Source: Terriglobia bacterium | GTDB taxonomy: Bacteria > Acidobacteriota > Terriglobia > Terriglobales > Acidobacteriaceae | Length of the DNA: 64,000 nucleotides | Direction: 5' to 3' | Assembly (NCBI GenBank): GCA_020073665.1 | Contig: JAIQEU010000012.1 | Location: forward strand, 62,001 to 126,000 | Shown: positions 43,281 through 52,128 of the stretch, one piece after another | How positions within the stretch are numbered: position 1 is the first letter of the stretch | How the letters are laid out: each line of letters starts with the position of its first letter | Program-made: the position numbers and the translations under genes | Notes under the pieces: generated by a model | Told to the model about the DNA's origin: nothing | What the model saw: only the letters and a program-made list of their open reading frames with translations | Database searches by the model: none

Positions 43281-44342
43281 CTACTGGTCGGTAGGGAGCT
43301 TCTGGCGTCCTTCATTCGGACCTTTGCTCGTCGGAACCACGGTCAGCGGTCCCTGCAAGGCGAAGTTCAGGACAGTTTCCGACGACAGCTTGATCTGCTG
43401 GCCCTTGGTCGCAGCCTGTACGCCGCCACCCAGGCCGCCCCCGGCCGCTGCTCCGATGGCCGCGCCTTTGCCGCCACCTGCAATCGCGCCGATGATGGCG
43501 CCAATTCCAGCCCCCGCGCCGACCTTCTCGGCGGTGTTCTTCCCGCGGGACTGGCCTTCACGCTTATAGTGGTCGGTCTGGATGTTGTAGTACTTGCTGC
43601 CGACGGCGATGCGGTCCAGTTGCAGTTCTACCACCGATTTGCCCGCAAACTTGCCGGCACTCTGCACTGTCACAATATGACCTTCGACGTCATAGCCCGC
43701 GGGAATCACCACGTCGCCTTCAACGGCCAGGGGTGAATCCAGAGTGGCATGGAAGGTTTGTCCGGGCTGGCTGGTTTCCGAGTCGATGGTGTCCACCAGC
43801 CGCACCGCCAGAGTAGTTCCCGAGGGAATCGTGACTTTCTGCGGGGGTGGTGGAGTCGAAGGGGCGGTCGGCGTGGGTGTCATCTGCGCCATGGCCGGAG
43901 CGGGGGCCGCGGCTGGAGCAGGTGAGCTATCACTGGAGGTGACGGGCAACGTCCGGCTGCGGGGTCGGCTCGCGGCGGGCTTGGTACGTGCCGGCTTGGG
44001 CGGCTCCGGCTGCATCGCCGGCTGCTCCTCCGTAGTTTGCGCGGCTACCGGCGGCGCCACTTGCAGGTTGTTCACTACCTGCTTGATTCCCGCCGCCGAG
44101 GCAGCATACCGGGCTGCGGCGTCGCGCTGGTTCTCGTTATCCACGGTTCCGGAAAGCGTGGCTGTGCCATTCGCGGCCTGCACACTGATCTGCTTGCCTT
44201 GCAATCCGGAATCGGCGTTGAGCTTGGTCTGGATGTCGCTGGCAATCTGCGCGTCATTCGGGGCCTTGGAGCAACCCAAGGTTGCGGTCAGAACCGCCAG
44301 CACCACGATTGCGCTAAGGAAGAGAGAAACTCTCGCCTTCAT
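43281..44342 (-). CDS. BON-domain lipoprotein with Gly-zipper segment
   Basis: A 353-residue lipoprotein with lipobox TATLGC (Cys24). A BON domain occupies about 28-95 (DAQIASDIQTKLNADSGL ... GTATLSGTVDNENQRDAAA), binding phospholipid in other proteins. A long Pro/Ala/Thr/Lys-rich linker (about 100-170) leads to a C-terminal beta domain (about 170-270) and a Gly-zipper (GAGAGIGAIIGAIAGGGKG and GAAAGGGLGGG, about 280-315) of the kind found in outer-membrane-associated proteins. Function is unknown; an envelope role is inferred. Own terminator at 43232. Confidence 0.8.
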   Translation of the reverse strand: MKARVSLFLSAIVVLAVLTATLGCSKAPNDAQIASDIQTKLNADSGLQGKQISVQAANGTATLSGTVDNENQRDAAARYAASAAGIKQVVNNLQVAPPVAAQTTEEQPAMQPEPPKPARTKPAASRPRSRTLPVTSSDSSPAPAAAPAPAMAQMTPTPTAPSTPPPPQKVTIPSGTTLAVRLVDTIDSETSQPGQTFHATLDSPLAVEGDVVIPAGYDVEGHIVTVQSAGKFAGKSVVELQLDRIAVGSKYYNIQTDHYKREGQSRGKNTAEKVGAGAGIGAIIGAIAGGGKGAAIGAAAGGGLGGGVQAATKGQQIKLSSETVLNFALQGPLTVVPTSKGPNEGRQKLPTDQ

Positions 44343-44523
44343 AGAATTACTCCTAATGGTGGTTAACCCGATACTGATAGTTTAGATGCACGGTGGGGCA
44401 TATCTCCGGGCAAAATTTTGTCGTGTAGCCTAACTGTACCACGCCCGTAACCTGCTAGCGGGAAAGCATTTGCGAGATTGGATTGCACGTTTCCGGCGCT
44501 TGCAGGTTTTCTGTACGCGGAAC

Positions 44524-45078
44524 TCAGCTGTGGTGGAGAAACTTATAGTCCAGAATGGAGGCCGCCAGCACCGTGGTTTCCGCCGTCGCTTGGGCCGGTT
44601 TCGCATCCTTGGTCTCTTTGGCCCGGGTAATGCGCCCCTGACAGAGGACGCTGCTGTTCTTCTGGCCAGAAATTTCTTCCGGCATCTCGAACACCATTTC
44701 CACTAGCGTGTTCTCCGGCAGGTGCTGCGGACCTTGCAGCAATACGCCGGATTGGCTCAGATTCTGGAGGATGCCCTCGAACCAGCTGCCCAGATTCTTC
44801 ACCCGGTAACGCACTGGAGTGTCCAGCTTCAGGCGCCGGGCCCGCGGAACCCAAGTGGGCTTCTTGCTGTGGCTTCGGCTGCGGCGTGTGGTCGTGGTCG
44901 ATTCGGGCGCGCCGCGGTCCACCCGCTCGGTGCGACGCATGGTTTTCCAGTCATACTTGTACTCGGTGGCGCAAATCAGGCAGACCTGGTAGTAGTCGCC
45001 GTCGGCTGCCCGACGCGGCCAGGAAAACTCGTGCGAGCAACGCCCTAGCATAAGAACGTCCAGTAGCTTTTGAGCCAT
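44524..45078 (-). CDS. PilZ-domain protein with Cys/His-rich N-terminus
   Basis: A 184-residue cytosolic protein. The N-terminal 50 residues hold CSHEFSWPRR and YQVCLICATEYKYDW, a Cys/His pattern (C-x-H and C-x-x-C) that could bind zinc. A basic linker follows. The C-terminal half (about 80-184) matches PilZ: RRLKLDTPVRYRV, then NLSQSGVLLQGPQHL and VEMVFEMPEEI. The c-di-GMP motif RxxxR is replaced by RARRLKL..., and NLSxSG corresponds to D/NxSxxG. It probably responds to c-di-GMP. An HD-GYP protein lies 6 kb away. Confidence 0.8.
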   Translation of the reverse strand: MAQKLLDVLMLGRCSHEFSWPRRAADGDYYQVCLICATEYKYDWKTMRRTERVDRGAPESTTTTRRSRSHSKKPTWVPRARRLKLDTPVRYRVKNLGSWFEGILQNLSQSGVLLQGPQHLPENTLVEMVFEMPEEISGQKNSSVLCQGRITRAKETKDAKPAQATAETTVLAASILDYKFLHHS

Positions 45079-45226
45079 GGTAATGATTCCGGCCAGCATC
45101 ACCGGACAGCCCATCATCTACCGCCTTGGGGAACTTGTGTAGGTTACTTTCGTGTAGCTCGGAACAGTGGCCGGGTGCGAACAGGACGGTCGGCAGGTGC
45201 TACTGCCATGAATCCATGGAGATGGC

Positions 45227-45838
45227 GTGTATCATCAGCCGGTGAGCGACTTAATGGCTTTCGTCCTGGCTGGCGGCAAGAGCACGCGCATGGGACGCGA
45301 CAAAGCCTTCCTCGAGTTGGACGGACAGACGCTGCTGGTGCGAGCCCTGGCGTTGGCCCGATCCGTGGCGCGGGATGTGCAAATTGTCGGCGACCGCAAA
45401 AAGTTCTCCGCCTTTGGGCCGGTGGTGGAGGACGTATATCCGGAGCGCGGGCCTCTGGGCGGGATTCATGCCGCGTTGGCAGGCTCCGCAACCGAGTTCA
45501 ACCTGATGTTGGCGGTAGACTTGCCATTCATTGCTCCGCCGTTCCTGGAGTACTTGATAGCTCAGGCCCGTGCCGGCGGCGCGGTGGTGACGGTACCCCG
45601 AACAGGCGGCCGCTGGCAGCCTTTATGCGCCGTGTACCGCCGGGCATTTGCCACGGTGGCGGAACGATCGCTGCTCGCAGGTATGAACAAGATCGATACA
45701 CTTTTTCTTGAAGTTGAGACCCGGGTGTTGGACGACTCCGAATGGTCGAAGGCGGGTTTTTCCGCCGGGATGTTCCGCAACCTGAACACGCCCGAGGAAC
45801 TGGAGACAGCACGTCGGGGCCGAGAAGAACCGGGGTAG
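45227..45838 (+). CDS. mobA: Molybdenum cofactor guanylyltransferase
   Basis: MobA transfers GMP from GTP to molybdopterin. The 203-residue protein has the nucleotidyltransferase loop FVLAGGKSTRMGRDKAFLELDG near residues 12-33, the YPERGPLGGIHAAL segment, and LMLAVDLPFI with the metal-binding Asp. A GTG at 45227 is 5 nt after GGAG; later starts (GTG 45242, ATG 45254) are possible and closer to the family's usual N-terminus. No other molybdopterin gene is in the window. Confidence 0.88.
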   Translation: MYHQPVSDLMAFVLAGGKSTRMGRDKAFLELDGQTLLVRALALARSVARDVQIVGDRKKFSAFGPVVEDVYPERGPLGGIHAALAGSATEFNLMLAVDLPFIAPPFLEYLIAQARAGGAVVTVPRTGGRWQPLCAVYRRAFATVAERSLLAGMNKIDTLFLEVETRVLDDSEWSKAGFSAGMFRNLNTPEELETARRGREEPG

Positions 45839-45840
45839 CT

Positions 45841-45895
45841 GATGGCTGGGTTTGCTGGAAACTGACGGCTGACAGCTGACAGCTAGAACCCGATG
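45841..45895. repeat. Word-like palindromic repeat (GCTGACAGCT type)
   Basis: The 55-bp intergenic stretch repeats GCTGG / CTGACGGCTGACAGCTGACAG-like words, with the core GACAGCTGACAGC. It belongs to the same class of intergenic word repeats as 47398-47542 and 55355-55440. Confidence 0.4.
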
Positions 45896-45944
45896 GTGTC
45901 CGCCCTGCATTAGGATAGAAGAAGCGCTGGTACCGAGAACAAGC

Positions 45945-46712
45945 ATGTCCAGCAACGGCAATCCGGGACCGTATATCGACTTCAAGAACGTTTCCAAGTC
46001 GTTCGGTAATAATCACGTGCTGGTGAACGTCAGCTTCGACGTCATGCCTGGAGAAACGGTGTGCATCCTGGGACGCAGCGGCGTAGGCAAGTCGGTCTCG
46101 CTGCACAACATCATGGGGTTCCTGAAGCCGGACTCGGGACGCGTCATCGTGGCATCCGAAGACATCACCGACTACGGCGAAGCCGACATGGAACGTATCC
46201 GCAAGAAGGTCACCATGGTGTTTCAGAACGGCGCGTTATTCGATTCGCTGACCGTGGGCGAGAACGTGGCCTTTCCCCTGCGTGAGCGTCGCGACCTGAG
46301 CGAAGACCAGATTTTCCAGATTGTCGACGGATTGCTGGAGATGGTGGGCGTAAAGGAAATGCGCGACCAGTTGCCTTCGGACTTGTCGACCGGCATGAAG
46401 CGCTCGGTAGCGATTGCCCGCGCCTTGTCGGCACAGCCCGAGTGCGTGCTCTACGATGAGCCCACGACCATGGTCGATCCGTTGATGGCGCAACTTCTAG
46501 GCGACCTGATCAAGCGATTGAAGATACAGTTACACCTCACAAGCGTAGTCGTGACCCACGACATGCGCCTGGCCAAGAAACTGGCGGACCGAATTGTCTT
46601 CCTGCATGAGGGAAAGGTGCTGTTCTTTGGGACCTCACCCGAGATGCAAAAGTGTGAGGAGCCGATCGTGCAGGAATTCCTGGAATTGGATGAGCTGAAA
46701 CTTGAAGTGTGA
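45945..46712 (+). CDS. MlaF-type ABC transporter ATPase, orphan
   Basis: A 255-residue ATPase of the Mla/Mkl phospholipid-transport branch. Walker A is GRSGVGKS (about 43-50), the Q-loop is in VFQNGALFDSLTVGENVAFPL (typical of MlaF), the signature is LSTGMKRSVAIARAL (a Thr where most have Gly), and Walker B is VLYDEPTTMVDP. The Mla system moves phospholipids between membranes and needs MlaE, MlaD and others; none is adjacent. It is preceded by mobA and a word-like repeat. Confidence 0.85.
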   Translation: MSSNGNPGPYIDFKNVSKSFGNNHVLVNVSFDVMPGETVCILGRSGVGKSVSLHNIMGFLKPDSGRVIVASEDITDYGEADMERIRKKVTMVFQNGALFDSLTVGENVAFPLRERRDLSEDQIFQIVDGLLEMVGVKEMRDQLPSDLSTGMKRSVAIARALSAQPECVLYDEPTTMVDPLMAQLLGDLIKRLKIQLHLTSVVVTHDMRLAKKLADRIVFLHEGKVLFFGTSPEMQKCEEPIVQEFLELDELKLEV

Positions 46713-46722
46713 GAATTCCCCG

Positions 46723-47367
46723 CTAAAACCCTTGCTGCACTAGGCGCTCCACCGTCAGAGGGCTATTGCCCGATTCGCCTTGCAGCATTTTCTCCACGTA
46801 CTTCGCAATCATGTCTACTTCCAGGTTCACCGGGTCTCCCGACTTTAACGAGCCCAGGTTGGTCATCTTCACGGTGTGAGGAATGATGGCCACGGTCACC
46901 TGCGTGCGTTCGATCTTGGCTACCGTCAGGCTGATGCCTTCGATCGAAAGCGAGCCCTTGAAAATCACATAGCGCGCCAGTTCCGGAGGGATCTCAATGC
47001 GCAGCCAGTAGTCGTCCGCACCGCGAATGGGGTCGAGTGCGAGGAACTTACCGGCTCCGTCCACATGTCCCTGGACGATGTGTCCCCCAAAGCGCCCGTC
47101 GGCCCGCATAGGGAGTTCGAGATTGACCAGCGCGCCCTCTCTGATGCGAGAGAATGAAGTGCGGTGCCAGGTTTCATCGGCCAGATCGGCCCCGAATGAC
47201 TTGGGCCCGATATCAACTGCAGTTAGACAGACACCACTCACTGCGATGCTGGCGCCCTTCTTAAGTTCCTTCACCAGCTCCGAAGACGCAACCGTGAGCC
47301 GGCGATTGCCGCCGTCCTGCTTGATGCTGATGACCTTTCCGACTTCTTCAATGATGCCGGTGAACAT
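46723..47367 (-). CDS. ribE: Riboflavin synthase (alpha subunit)
   Basis: Riboflavin synthase dismutates two 6,7-dimethyl-8-ribityllumazines to riboflavin. The 214-residue protein begins MFTGIIEEVGKV, the invariant start, and has two homologous lumazine-binding barrels: first about 1-95 (VSGVCLTAVDI, WHRTSFSR) and second about 96-200 (GHIVQGHVDGAG, SIEGISLTVAKI). The first repeat's SCLT-type motif appears as GVCLTAV. It lies downstream of ribD on the same strand, separated by a 176-bp word-repeat region; no FMN riboswitch is seen. Confidence 0.94.
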   Translation of the reverse strand: MFTGIIEEVGKVISIKQDGGNRRLTVASSELVKELKKGASIAVSGVCLTAVDIGPKSFGADLADETWHRTSFSRIREGALVNLELPMRADGRFGGHIVQGHVDGAGKFLALDPIRGADDYWLRIEIPPELARYVIFKGSLSIEGISLTVAKIERTQVTVAIIPHTVKMTNLGSLKSGDPVNLEVDMIAKYVEKMLQGESGNSPLTVERLVQQGF

Positions 47368-47397
47368 GGTGGACTCCTGATGAACCTAACATCATAG

Positions 47398-47542
47398 ACG
47401 AGCAGTCAGCATTCAGCACTCAGCCGGGAAACAGCAACCAGCAATTAGCACTTGGCTGTCAGAGCTTGGTTAAAGGACTTGCAACAACTTAAGCGAGCGA
47501 AATTGTTAGTTGCTGGGACCCCTGAATGCCGAGTGCTGAGTG
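47398..47542. repeat. Long imperfect palindrome of repeated words (AGCACTCAGC type)
   Basis: The stretch between ribE and ribD starts with CAGTCAGCATTCAGCACTC and ends with its near reverse complement (GAATGCCGAGTGCTGAGTGC). Inner parts (CAGCAACCAGCAATTAGC; GTTAGTTGCTGG) are also roughly complementary. It is an about 145-bp imperfect palindrome made of short recurring words. Confidence 0.5.
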
Positions 47543-47543
47543 C

Positions 47544-48707
47544 TCACTCCCACGGATCCCGCAGATAGCCTTCCACCGCGAAGTCCTCGCCGAAGCGGTG
47601 CAAGCGAATTGACTTTACGTGCGCCGCGTCGCTCATGTGACGGAAGCCGGCACCGGCGGCAAAAGGAACTGAACCCGTACCGGCAAGAATCTTCGGGGCA
47701 TAGTAAAGGAAGACCTTGTCCACAATGCCTGAGGCCAGCGCCGCCCAATTCACCAGAGCCCCGCCTTCGATCAGCAGGCTGGTAATCTCCATTTCCCCCA
47801 GGCGGCGCGCCACCTGGGCCATGTCGGGGCGTCCGTCGGCGGTGGCGTAGGAGACCTGCTCCACGCGAATGCCGTGCTGCAGCAGCCGCTTTTTTTTCTT
47901 TTCCTCGGCCAGCGAGCACAGCACCAGCACGTCGTCTTTCGCGGTTCCGACCACCCGCGATTCGAGCGGCAACCTGAGATGCGAATCGACGATTACGCGC
48001 AGCAGCGGACGGCGGCGGGCGTGGCCGCTGCGGTCAGTGAGCAGGGGATCGTCCGCGATGATGGTTCCAACTCCCACCAGGATGGCATCGTGGGCATGGC
48101 GAAGCTCCTGCACATGGGCGCGGGCCGGTTCACTGGTGATGTAGCCCCCGGTGGCTCCGCCTGCGCCCAGCGCAGTGGGATTCTGCGATTCGTTCGCCGG
48201 CGGCGCAATCTTGCCGTCGAGCGTCATCGCTGCCTTCAGCGTGACCAGCGGGACTTTGTGCCGGATGTAGCGGGCGAAGCCTTCATTCAGCCTTTTCGCC
48301 TCGGGCTCGAGCAATCCGCTGGCGACCGCTACGCCAGCCGCGCGCAGACGCTCGAAGCCGCGTCCTCCCACCGCTGGATTCGGGTCCAGCGTGCAGGCCA
48401 CAACCCGGCGGATTCCGGCCGCGATAATTGCGTCCGCACAAGGGCCGGTGCGTCCCTGGTGCGAGCAGGGCTCGAGGTTGAGGTAGAGAGTTGCGTCTCG
48501 GGCCTTGTCACCCGCTTGTTCCAGCGCCAGGATTTCAGCGTGTTTGATGCCGTCGTAGGTGTGACAGCCGGAGCCGACGATCGCGCCGTTGGCGTCCACG
48601 ATAACGGCACCGACGCAGGGATTGGGCGAAGCTAAACCAACACCTTCCCCCGCCAGCTCAACAGCGCGGCGGAGAAAGGCTTCGTCGGTTTGGCGCGATG
48701 TGGTCAC
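47544..48707 (-). CDS. ribD: Bifunctional riboflavin biosynthesis protein RibD (deaminase/reductase)
   Basis: RibD deaminates and then reduces the pyrimidine intermediate of riboflavin synthesis. The 387-residue protein has an N-terminal cytidine-deaminase-type zinc site (HAEILALEQAG with catalytic Glu; PCSHQGRTGPC supplying two Cys) and a C-terminal reductase domain (LKAAMTLDGKIA; ARAHVQELRHAHDAILVGVGTIIADDPLLTDR; SLLIEGGALVNWAAL). Both domains are complete. ribE follows downstream, upstream lies a small ORF then ftsY. Confidence 0.94.
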   Translation of the reverse strand: MTTSRQTDEAFLRRAVELAGEGVGLASPNPCVGAVIVDANGAIVGSGCHTYDGIKHAEILALEQAGDKARDATLYLNLEPCSHQGRTGPCADAIIAAGIRRVVACTLDPNPAVGGRGFERLRAAGVAVASGLLEPEAKRLNEGFARYIRHKVPLVTLKAAMTLDGKIAPPANESQNPTALGAGGATGGYITSEPARAHVQELRHAHDAILVGVGTIIADDPLLTDRSGHARRRPLLRVIVDSHLRLPLESRVVGTAKDDVLVLCSLAEEKKKKRLLQHGIRVEQVSYATADGRPDMAQVARRLGEMEITSLLIEGGALVNWAALASGIVDKVFLYYAPKILAGTGSVPFAAGAGFRHMSDAAHVKSIRLHRFGEDFAVEGYLRDPWE

Positions 48708-48721
48708 TGGAAAAACATTAT

Positions 48722-48753
48722 TTCACCACAGAGGCACAGAGACACAGAGAAGC
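48722..48753. repeat. CACAGAG-type simple repeat
   Basis: The gap between ribD and the small ORF carries the run ACCACAGAGGCACAGAGACA followed by CAGAGAAG, a low-complexity word repeat (CACAGAG). It is not conserved coding sequence in any frame. Confidence 0.4.
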
Positions 48754-48756
48754 ACT

Positions 48757-48990
48757 CTATTGCTTGCGTGGCGGGAAGGACAGGTAGTTATCGTCTTCGG
48801 GTTCCGCAACGGCGGCGCCACTGCGGCCCTTGGGCCCGCGCCGTACCGGTACGAAACGGTCAGCATACGGGTCTCCCGGTGGGGCTTTTGGCCCCCGCAG
48901 CCGGCGCAGGAGGTCTTTCATCACTTGCAGTAACGAACGGCGGGTCTTCGCTTCTTTCAGAGTGATACCCTCACGAACGAATTCAAGCAA
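48757..48990 (-). CDS. Small hypothetical protein downstream of ftsY
   Basis: A 77-codon frame from a TTG overlapping the ftsY stop by 8 bp. It has a helical basic start ([20 protein letters not shown]), then a Pro/Arg/Gly-rich C-terminus with [21 protein letters not shown] and an acidic end. The composition is protein-like and matches a type of short Pro/Arg-rich protein I associate with Acidobacteriota, but I cannot name the family. An ATG at 48921 would give a 54-residue version. It lies in the ftsY-ribD interval and may be translationally coupled to ftsY. Confidence 0.45.
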   Translation of the reverse strand: MLEFVREGITLKEAKTRRSLLQVMKDLLRRLRGPKAPPGDPYADRFVPVRRGPKGRSGAAVAEPEDDNYLSFPPRKQ

Positions 48991-49939
48991 ACAACGACTC
49001 CACGAACTCCCTAGGATCGAACGGCAACAGGTCTCCCGCTTTTTCTCCTACGCCCACATACCGCACTGGAACTCCCAATTCGCGCGAGATTGCCACTACA
49101 ACGCCGCCTTTGGCGGTGCCATCGAGCTTGGTAAGAACAATGCCGGTCACGCCAGCCGCCTCAGTGAACAATCGGGCCTGCTGTAAGCCATTTTGTCCGG
49201 TGGTGGCATCCATTACCAGCAGGGTCTCGTGGGGCGCGCCGGGGATGATGCGTTGCGCGGTGCGCCGCATCTTTTCCAGTTCCAGCATAAGGTTGGTCTT
49301 GGTGTGCAGGCGCCCGGCCGTATCCACAATCACGTAATCAGTCTTGCGGGCCGAGGCCGCCTGCAACGCGTCGAACAGCACCGCCGACGGGTCACCGCCA
49401 GGCTTGGTACGGATCACTTCCGTCCCGGTACGCTGTCCCCAGATCTCGAGTTGCTCGATAGCAGCGGCGCGGAACGTGTCCGCGGCGCACAGCAGAACAG
49501 TCTTGCCACTGGAACGGAACACTTGCGACAACTTGCCGATGGTCGTGGTCTTGCCAGTGCCGTTCACGCCCACCACCAGAATCACTTCCGGGGTTCCGTC
49601 CACCGCCTTCACAGGCTGTGTATTTGACGCAACCAGAATGGCTAGCAACTCTTCCTTCAACAAACGCTTGAGCTCGCTGACATCCTTGATCTGCTTGCGA
49701 TCGGCCTTCTCCCGCAGCTTGCCCAGAACTTCGCGTGTGGTAGCGTTGCCGAGGTCAGCGGCGATGAGGGTAGCTTCCAGGTCGTCGAGCGTGGAGCGGT
49801 CAATTTCCTTGCCGAATGAAACGACTTCTTCGATACGCTCGCTCAGGTTCTCGCGGGTGCGCGTGACCGCCTCTTTCATGCGCTCGAGAAAGCTGGGCTT
49901 CTGCTGTTCGTCCAGGCTGCCAAAAAGGGTCTGAATCAT
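48983..49939 (-). CDS. ftsY: Signal recognition particle receptor FtsY
   Basis: FtsY docks SRP-ribosome complexes at the membrane. The 318-residue protein (from the ATG at 49939) is a compact FtsY without the long acidic A domain. The N-domain helix bundle covers about 15-95. The G-domain has [14 protein letters not shown] (G1), [14 protein letters not shown] (insertion box), DTAGRLHT (G3), [10 protein letters not shown] (G4) and the closing [21 protein letters not shown] box (49957-49962) lies upstream. A small ORF and the rib genes follow on the same strand. Confidence 0.95.
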   Translation of the reverse strand: MIQTLFGSLDEQQKPSFLERMKEAVTRTRENLSERIEEVVSFGKEIDRSTLDDLEATLIAADLGNATTREVLGKLREKADRKQIKDVSELKRLLKEELLAILVASNTQPVKAVDGTPEVILVVGVNGTGKTTTIGKLSQVFRSSGKTVLLCAADTFRAAAIEQLEIWGQRTGTEVIRTKPGGDPSAVLFDALQAASARKTDYVIVDTAGRLHTKTNLMLELEKMRRTAQRIIPGAPHETLLVMDATTGQNGLQQARLFTEAAGVTGIVLTKLDGTAKGGVVVAISRELGVPVRYVGVGEKAGDLLPFDPREFVESLFA

Positions 49940-49956
49940 AAGGATGCCAGAGATCA

Positions 49957-49962
49957 ATTATA
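49957..49962 (-). promoter_or_regulatory. -10 box of the ftsY promoter
   Basis: TATAAT read on the minus strand, 17 nt before the ftsY ATG. No clear -35 hexamer; GTGACC about 17 bp upstream is the best candidate. Confidence 0.4.
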
Positions 49963-50032
49963 GCGGTGAAGGTGGCAGGTCACATGGGGCGGGTCGCTGG
50001 CGCAGGTACAGTTTACGGGACGGCGACTGCAA

Positions 50033-51937
50033 CTACAGTTTCTGTGAAGGCACCGCTGGCTGGGCTTCCTCGATCATCACATCGCGAAGCGACGGCCGTC
50101 CGCTTTCGGTGGCGGCCATGGCGAGCGCCGGAGAATTGGCGAGAACTGACGCCGGAGCCGATACCGGTGGTTGGGCGGAGGGCGTCGGGGCTGGCGCCGG
50201 AACGGACCCGCGCGGAACACGGATTTCGCCGCGGTGGTACACCGCATCCAGGGCAAAGACCGCCACCGGATCCAGGCGCTTGCCGGAGAGCGAGTGAATG
50301 ATCTTCAACGCGTCGTTGGTTTCTTTTGCCTGCTGGTAAGGCCGGTTGGTGGTCAGGGCGTCGAAAGTATCGGCCACTGCAATGATACGCGGCAGCAACG
50401 GAATGTCGTCACCCTTCAAGCCATGGGGATAGCCGCGACCATCCAGCGACTCGTGATGCAATTCGATGCCGGGCAGCATTTCCTTGAGCTGGGCCACCGG
50501 ACGCAGAATGTTGGCGCCCTTGGTGGTGTGCGTCTTCATGACGTCGAATTCTTCCGGAGTCAGCGCGCCGGGCTTTTTCAGAATGCGGTCCTCGATGCCG
50601 ATCTTGCCCACATCGTGCAACTGCGCCGAAACCCGGACGATTTCAATGAAGTCTTCCTTCAAGCCCATTTCGCGGGCAATCATCACCGAGTAGCGGGTGA
50701 CGCGATCGGAGTGGCCGCGGGTGTAAGGGTCTTTTTCGTCAACCGCGCCGGCCAGCATTTGAATGGAGGCCATGAACAGAGCGCGGTTTTCGCTGGCCGC
50801 CCGTTTCAGGTCGAGCACGAACTGCTCGAGCTCCTCGGACATGGTGTTGAAGGTCGCGGCCAACTCGCCAATCTCGGTATGTGTCTTCACCTTCACCCGC
50901 TGCGAGAAGTCGCCGCGGGCGATGGCGCGGCTGGACTCGGTCAAAACTTCCAGCGGATTGGTGATGCGGCGGGCGGCGTAAATGCTGATGCCAACACTGA
51001 GCAGCACGGCGAGCAACGCCAGTAGCCGGGCCGTGCGCTGCATCTCGTACACCCCGCGATAGGCTTCGTCGCGAGGCTTCTGTACCACTACGGCCCACTC
51101 CAGGTTCACTACCGGGCTGTAGGTGCCAAGCATCTTGGTGCTGCTTTTGCCCCGGGTGACGCTGAACTCCCGGGTCGCAGCTACCAGTTGTGCTTTGCTG
51201 CCTTCCTCGACGAAGTTCTTGACGATTTCGATGTTGGCCACATCCTGGCCGGTAGCGTAGTCAGGCGTGGCGGCGGCCACCAGGCGTCCCTGGCTGTCGA
51301 CCACGTAGGGCGTGAGTCCTCCGCGGTTGACTTCCTGCAAACGGCGAATAAGGAAGTCCAGGTCTTCGACTGCCCCGATCATGCCCAGGAAGCGTCCCGC
51401 ATACATGACCGGTGTACTCACCAACATGACCGTGCGTGATCCTTTTCCGCTGCCCACGACCAGCGCCTGCCCGTTGTAGACGCGGCCTTCGCGGGCGGCG
51501 GCATAAGCGCGTTCCAGTTCGCGCTGCAGAAAGGCGTCAGGCGCAATGCGGCCGGCGGAAATTCCCTTGGCTTCCGAGTTCAGCAGCGTGGCGTAGGCGA
51601 GGTCGTTCGAGGAAGAAACGAAGTTCTCCAGCAAGGCGCGCAATTCCGGCGCCTGCACGTGTTCGGAAGTGATATCGCCACCGCTGGCCACCTGCAAGGC
51701 CGAAGACAGGTTGGCCAGCATCATGCGCAGGGTTTCCTGATGCTGCGAAATGTCGTCGGCCAGAGAGCGCGTCACCGTATTCTGCAGCAGGCGTTCGTTG
51801 GTGATCAGGCGGTCCCGGTTGATGGCTTCCACCTGGGCCGAGTAAAAATACATCGGCACCACGCTGATGAGCACGAGGACGCTCAGGATCACGTACAGAA
51901 TCGGGACGCGTGTTGGAATCGGTAGCTTCAGCGACAA
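50033..51937 (-). CDS. Membrane HD-GYP protein with dCache sensor (probable c-di-GMP phosphodiesterase)
   Basis: A 634-residue signalling protein. Two membrane helices (about 12-32 and 305-322) flank a periplasmic Cache-type sensor (about 35-300). HAMP is at about 323-375 (ITNPLEVLTESSRAIARGDFS). The HD-GYP domain covers about 385-560: HDVGKIGIEDRIL (metal-binding HD, 441-442) and HHESLDGRGYPHG (GYP, 501-503), both intact, so c-di-GMP hydrolysis is expected. A Pro/Ala/Ser-rich C-terminal tail of about 70 residues is unusual for the family. The gene stands alone. Confidence 0.93.
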   Translation of the reverse strand: MSLKLPIPTRVPILYVILSVLVLISVVPMYFYSAQVEAINRDRLITNERLLQNTVTRSLADDISQHQETLRMMLANLSSALQVASGGDITSEHVQAPELRALLENFVSSSNDLAYATLLNSEAKGISAGRIAPDAFLQRELERAYAAAREGRVYNGQALVVGSGKGSRTVMLVSTPVMYAGRFLGMIGAVEDLDFLIRRLQEVNRGGLTPYVVDSQGRLVAAATPDYATGQDVANIEIVKNFVEEGSKAQLVAATREFSVTRGKSSTKMLGTYSPVVNLEWAVVVQKPRDEAYRGVYEMQRTARLLALLAVLLSVGISIYAARRITNPLEVLTESSRAIARGDFSQRVKVKTHTEIGELAATFNTMSEELEQFVLDLKRAASENRALFMASIQMLAGAVDEKDPYTRGHSDRVTRYSVMIAREMGLKEDFIEIVRVSAQLHDVGKIGIEDRILKKPGALTPEEFDVMKTHTTKGANILRPVAQLKEMLPGIELHHESLDGRGYPHGLKGDDIPLLPRIIAVADTFDALTTNRPYQQAKETNDALKIIHSLSGKRLDPVAVFALDAVYHRGEIRVPRGSVPAPAPTPSAQPPVSAPASVLANSPALAMAATESGRPSLRDVMIEEAQPAVPSQKL

Positions 51938-52128
51938 AGTGGCCCCAGCGCCGTCTTTTGACCGGCGGAACGATTCGCCAGATATCCCTAAAATTCTACT
52001 TTGAATATCTCAGGCAAGCAGGGGACGTTAGGGAGGAAAACCATTACGAAAGTACTTGACAAAATGCGGCGTCGGGACAGGGTTTGGCAAAAGACAGCTG
52101 TTTGTTATCAATAGCCTGACTGTGCCGC

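Noticed and set aside
46723-48707. FMN riboswitch for the rib genes
   Set aside because: The gaps before ribD and ribE contain only word repeats; the conserved RFN core is not visible.
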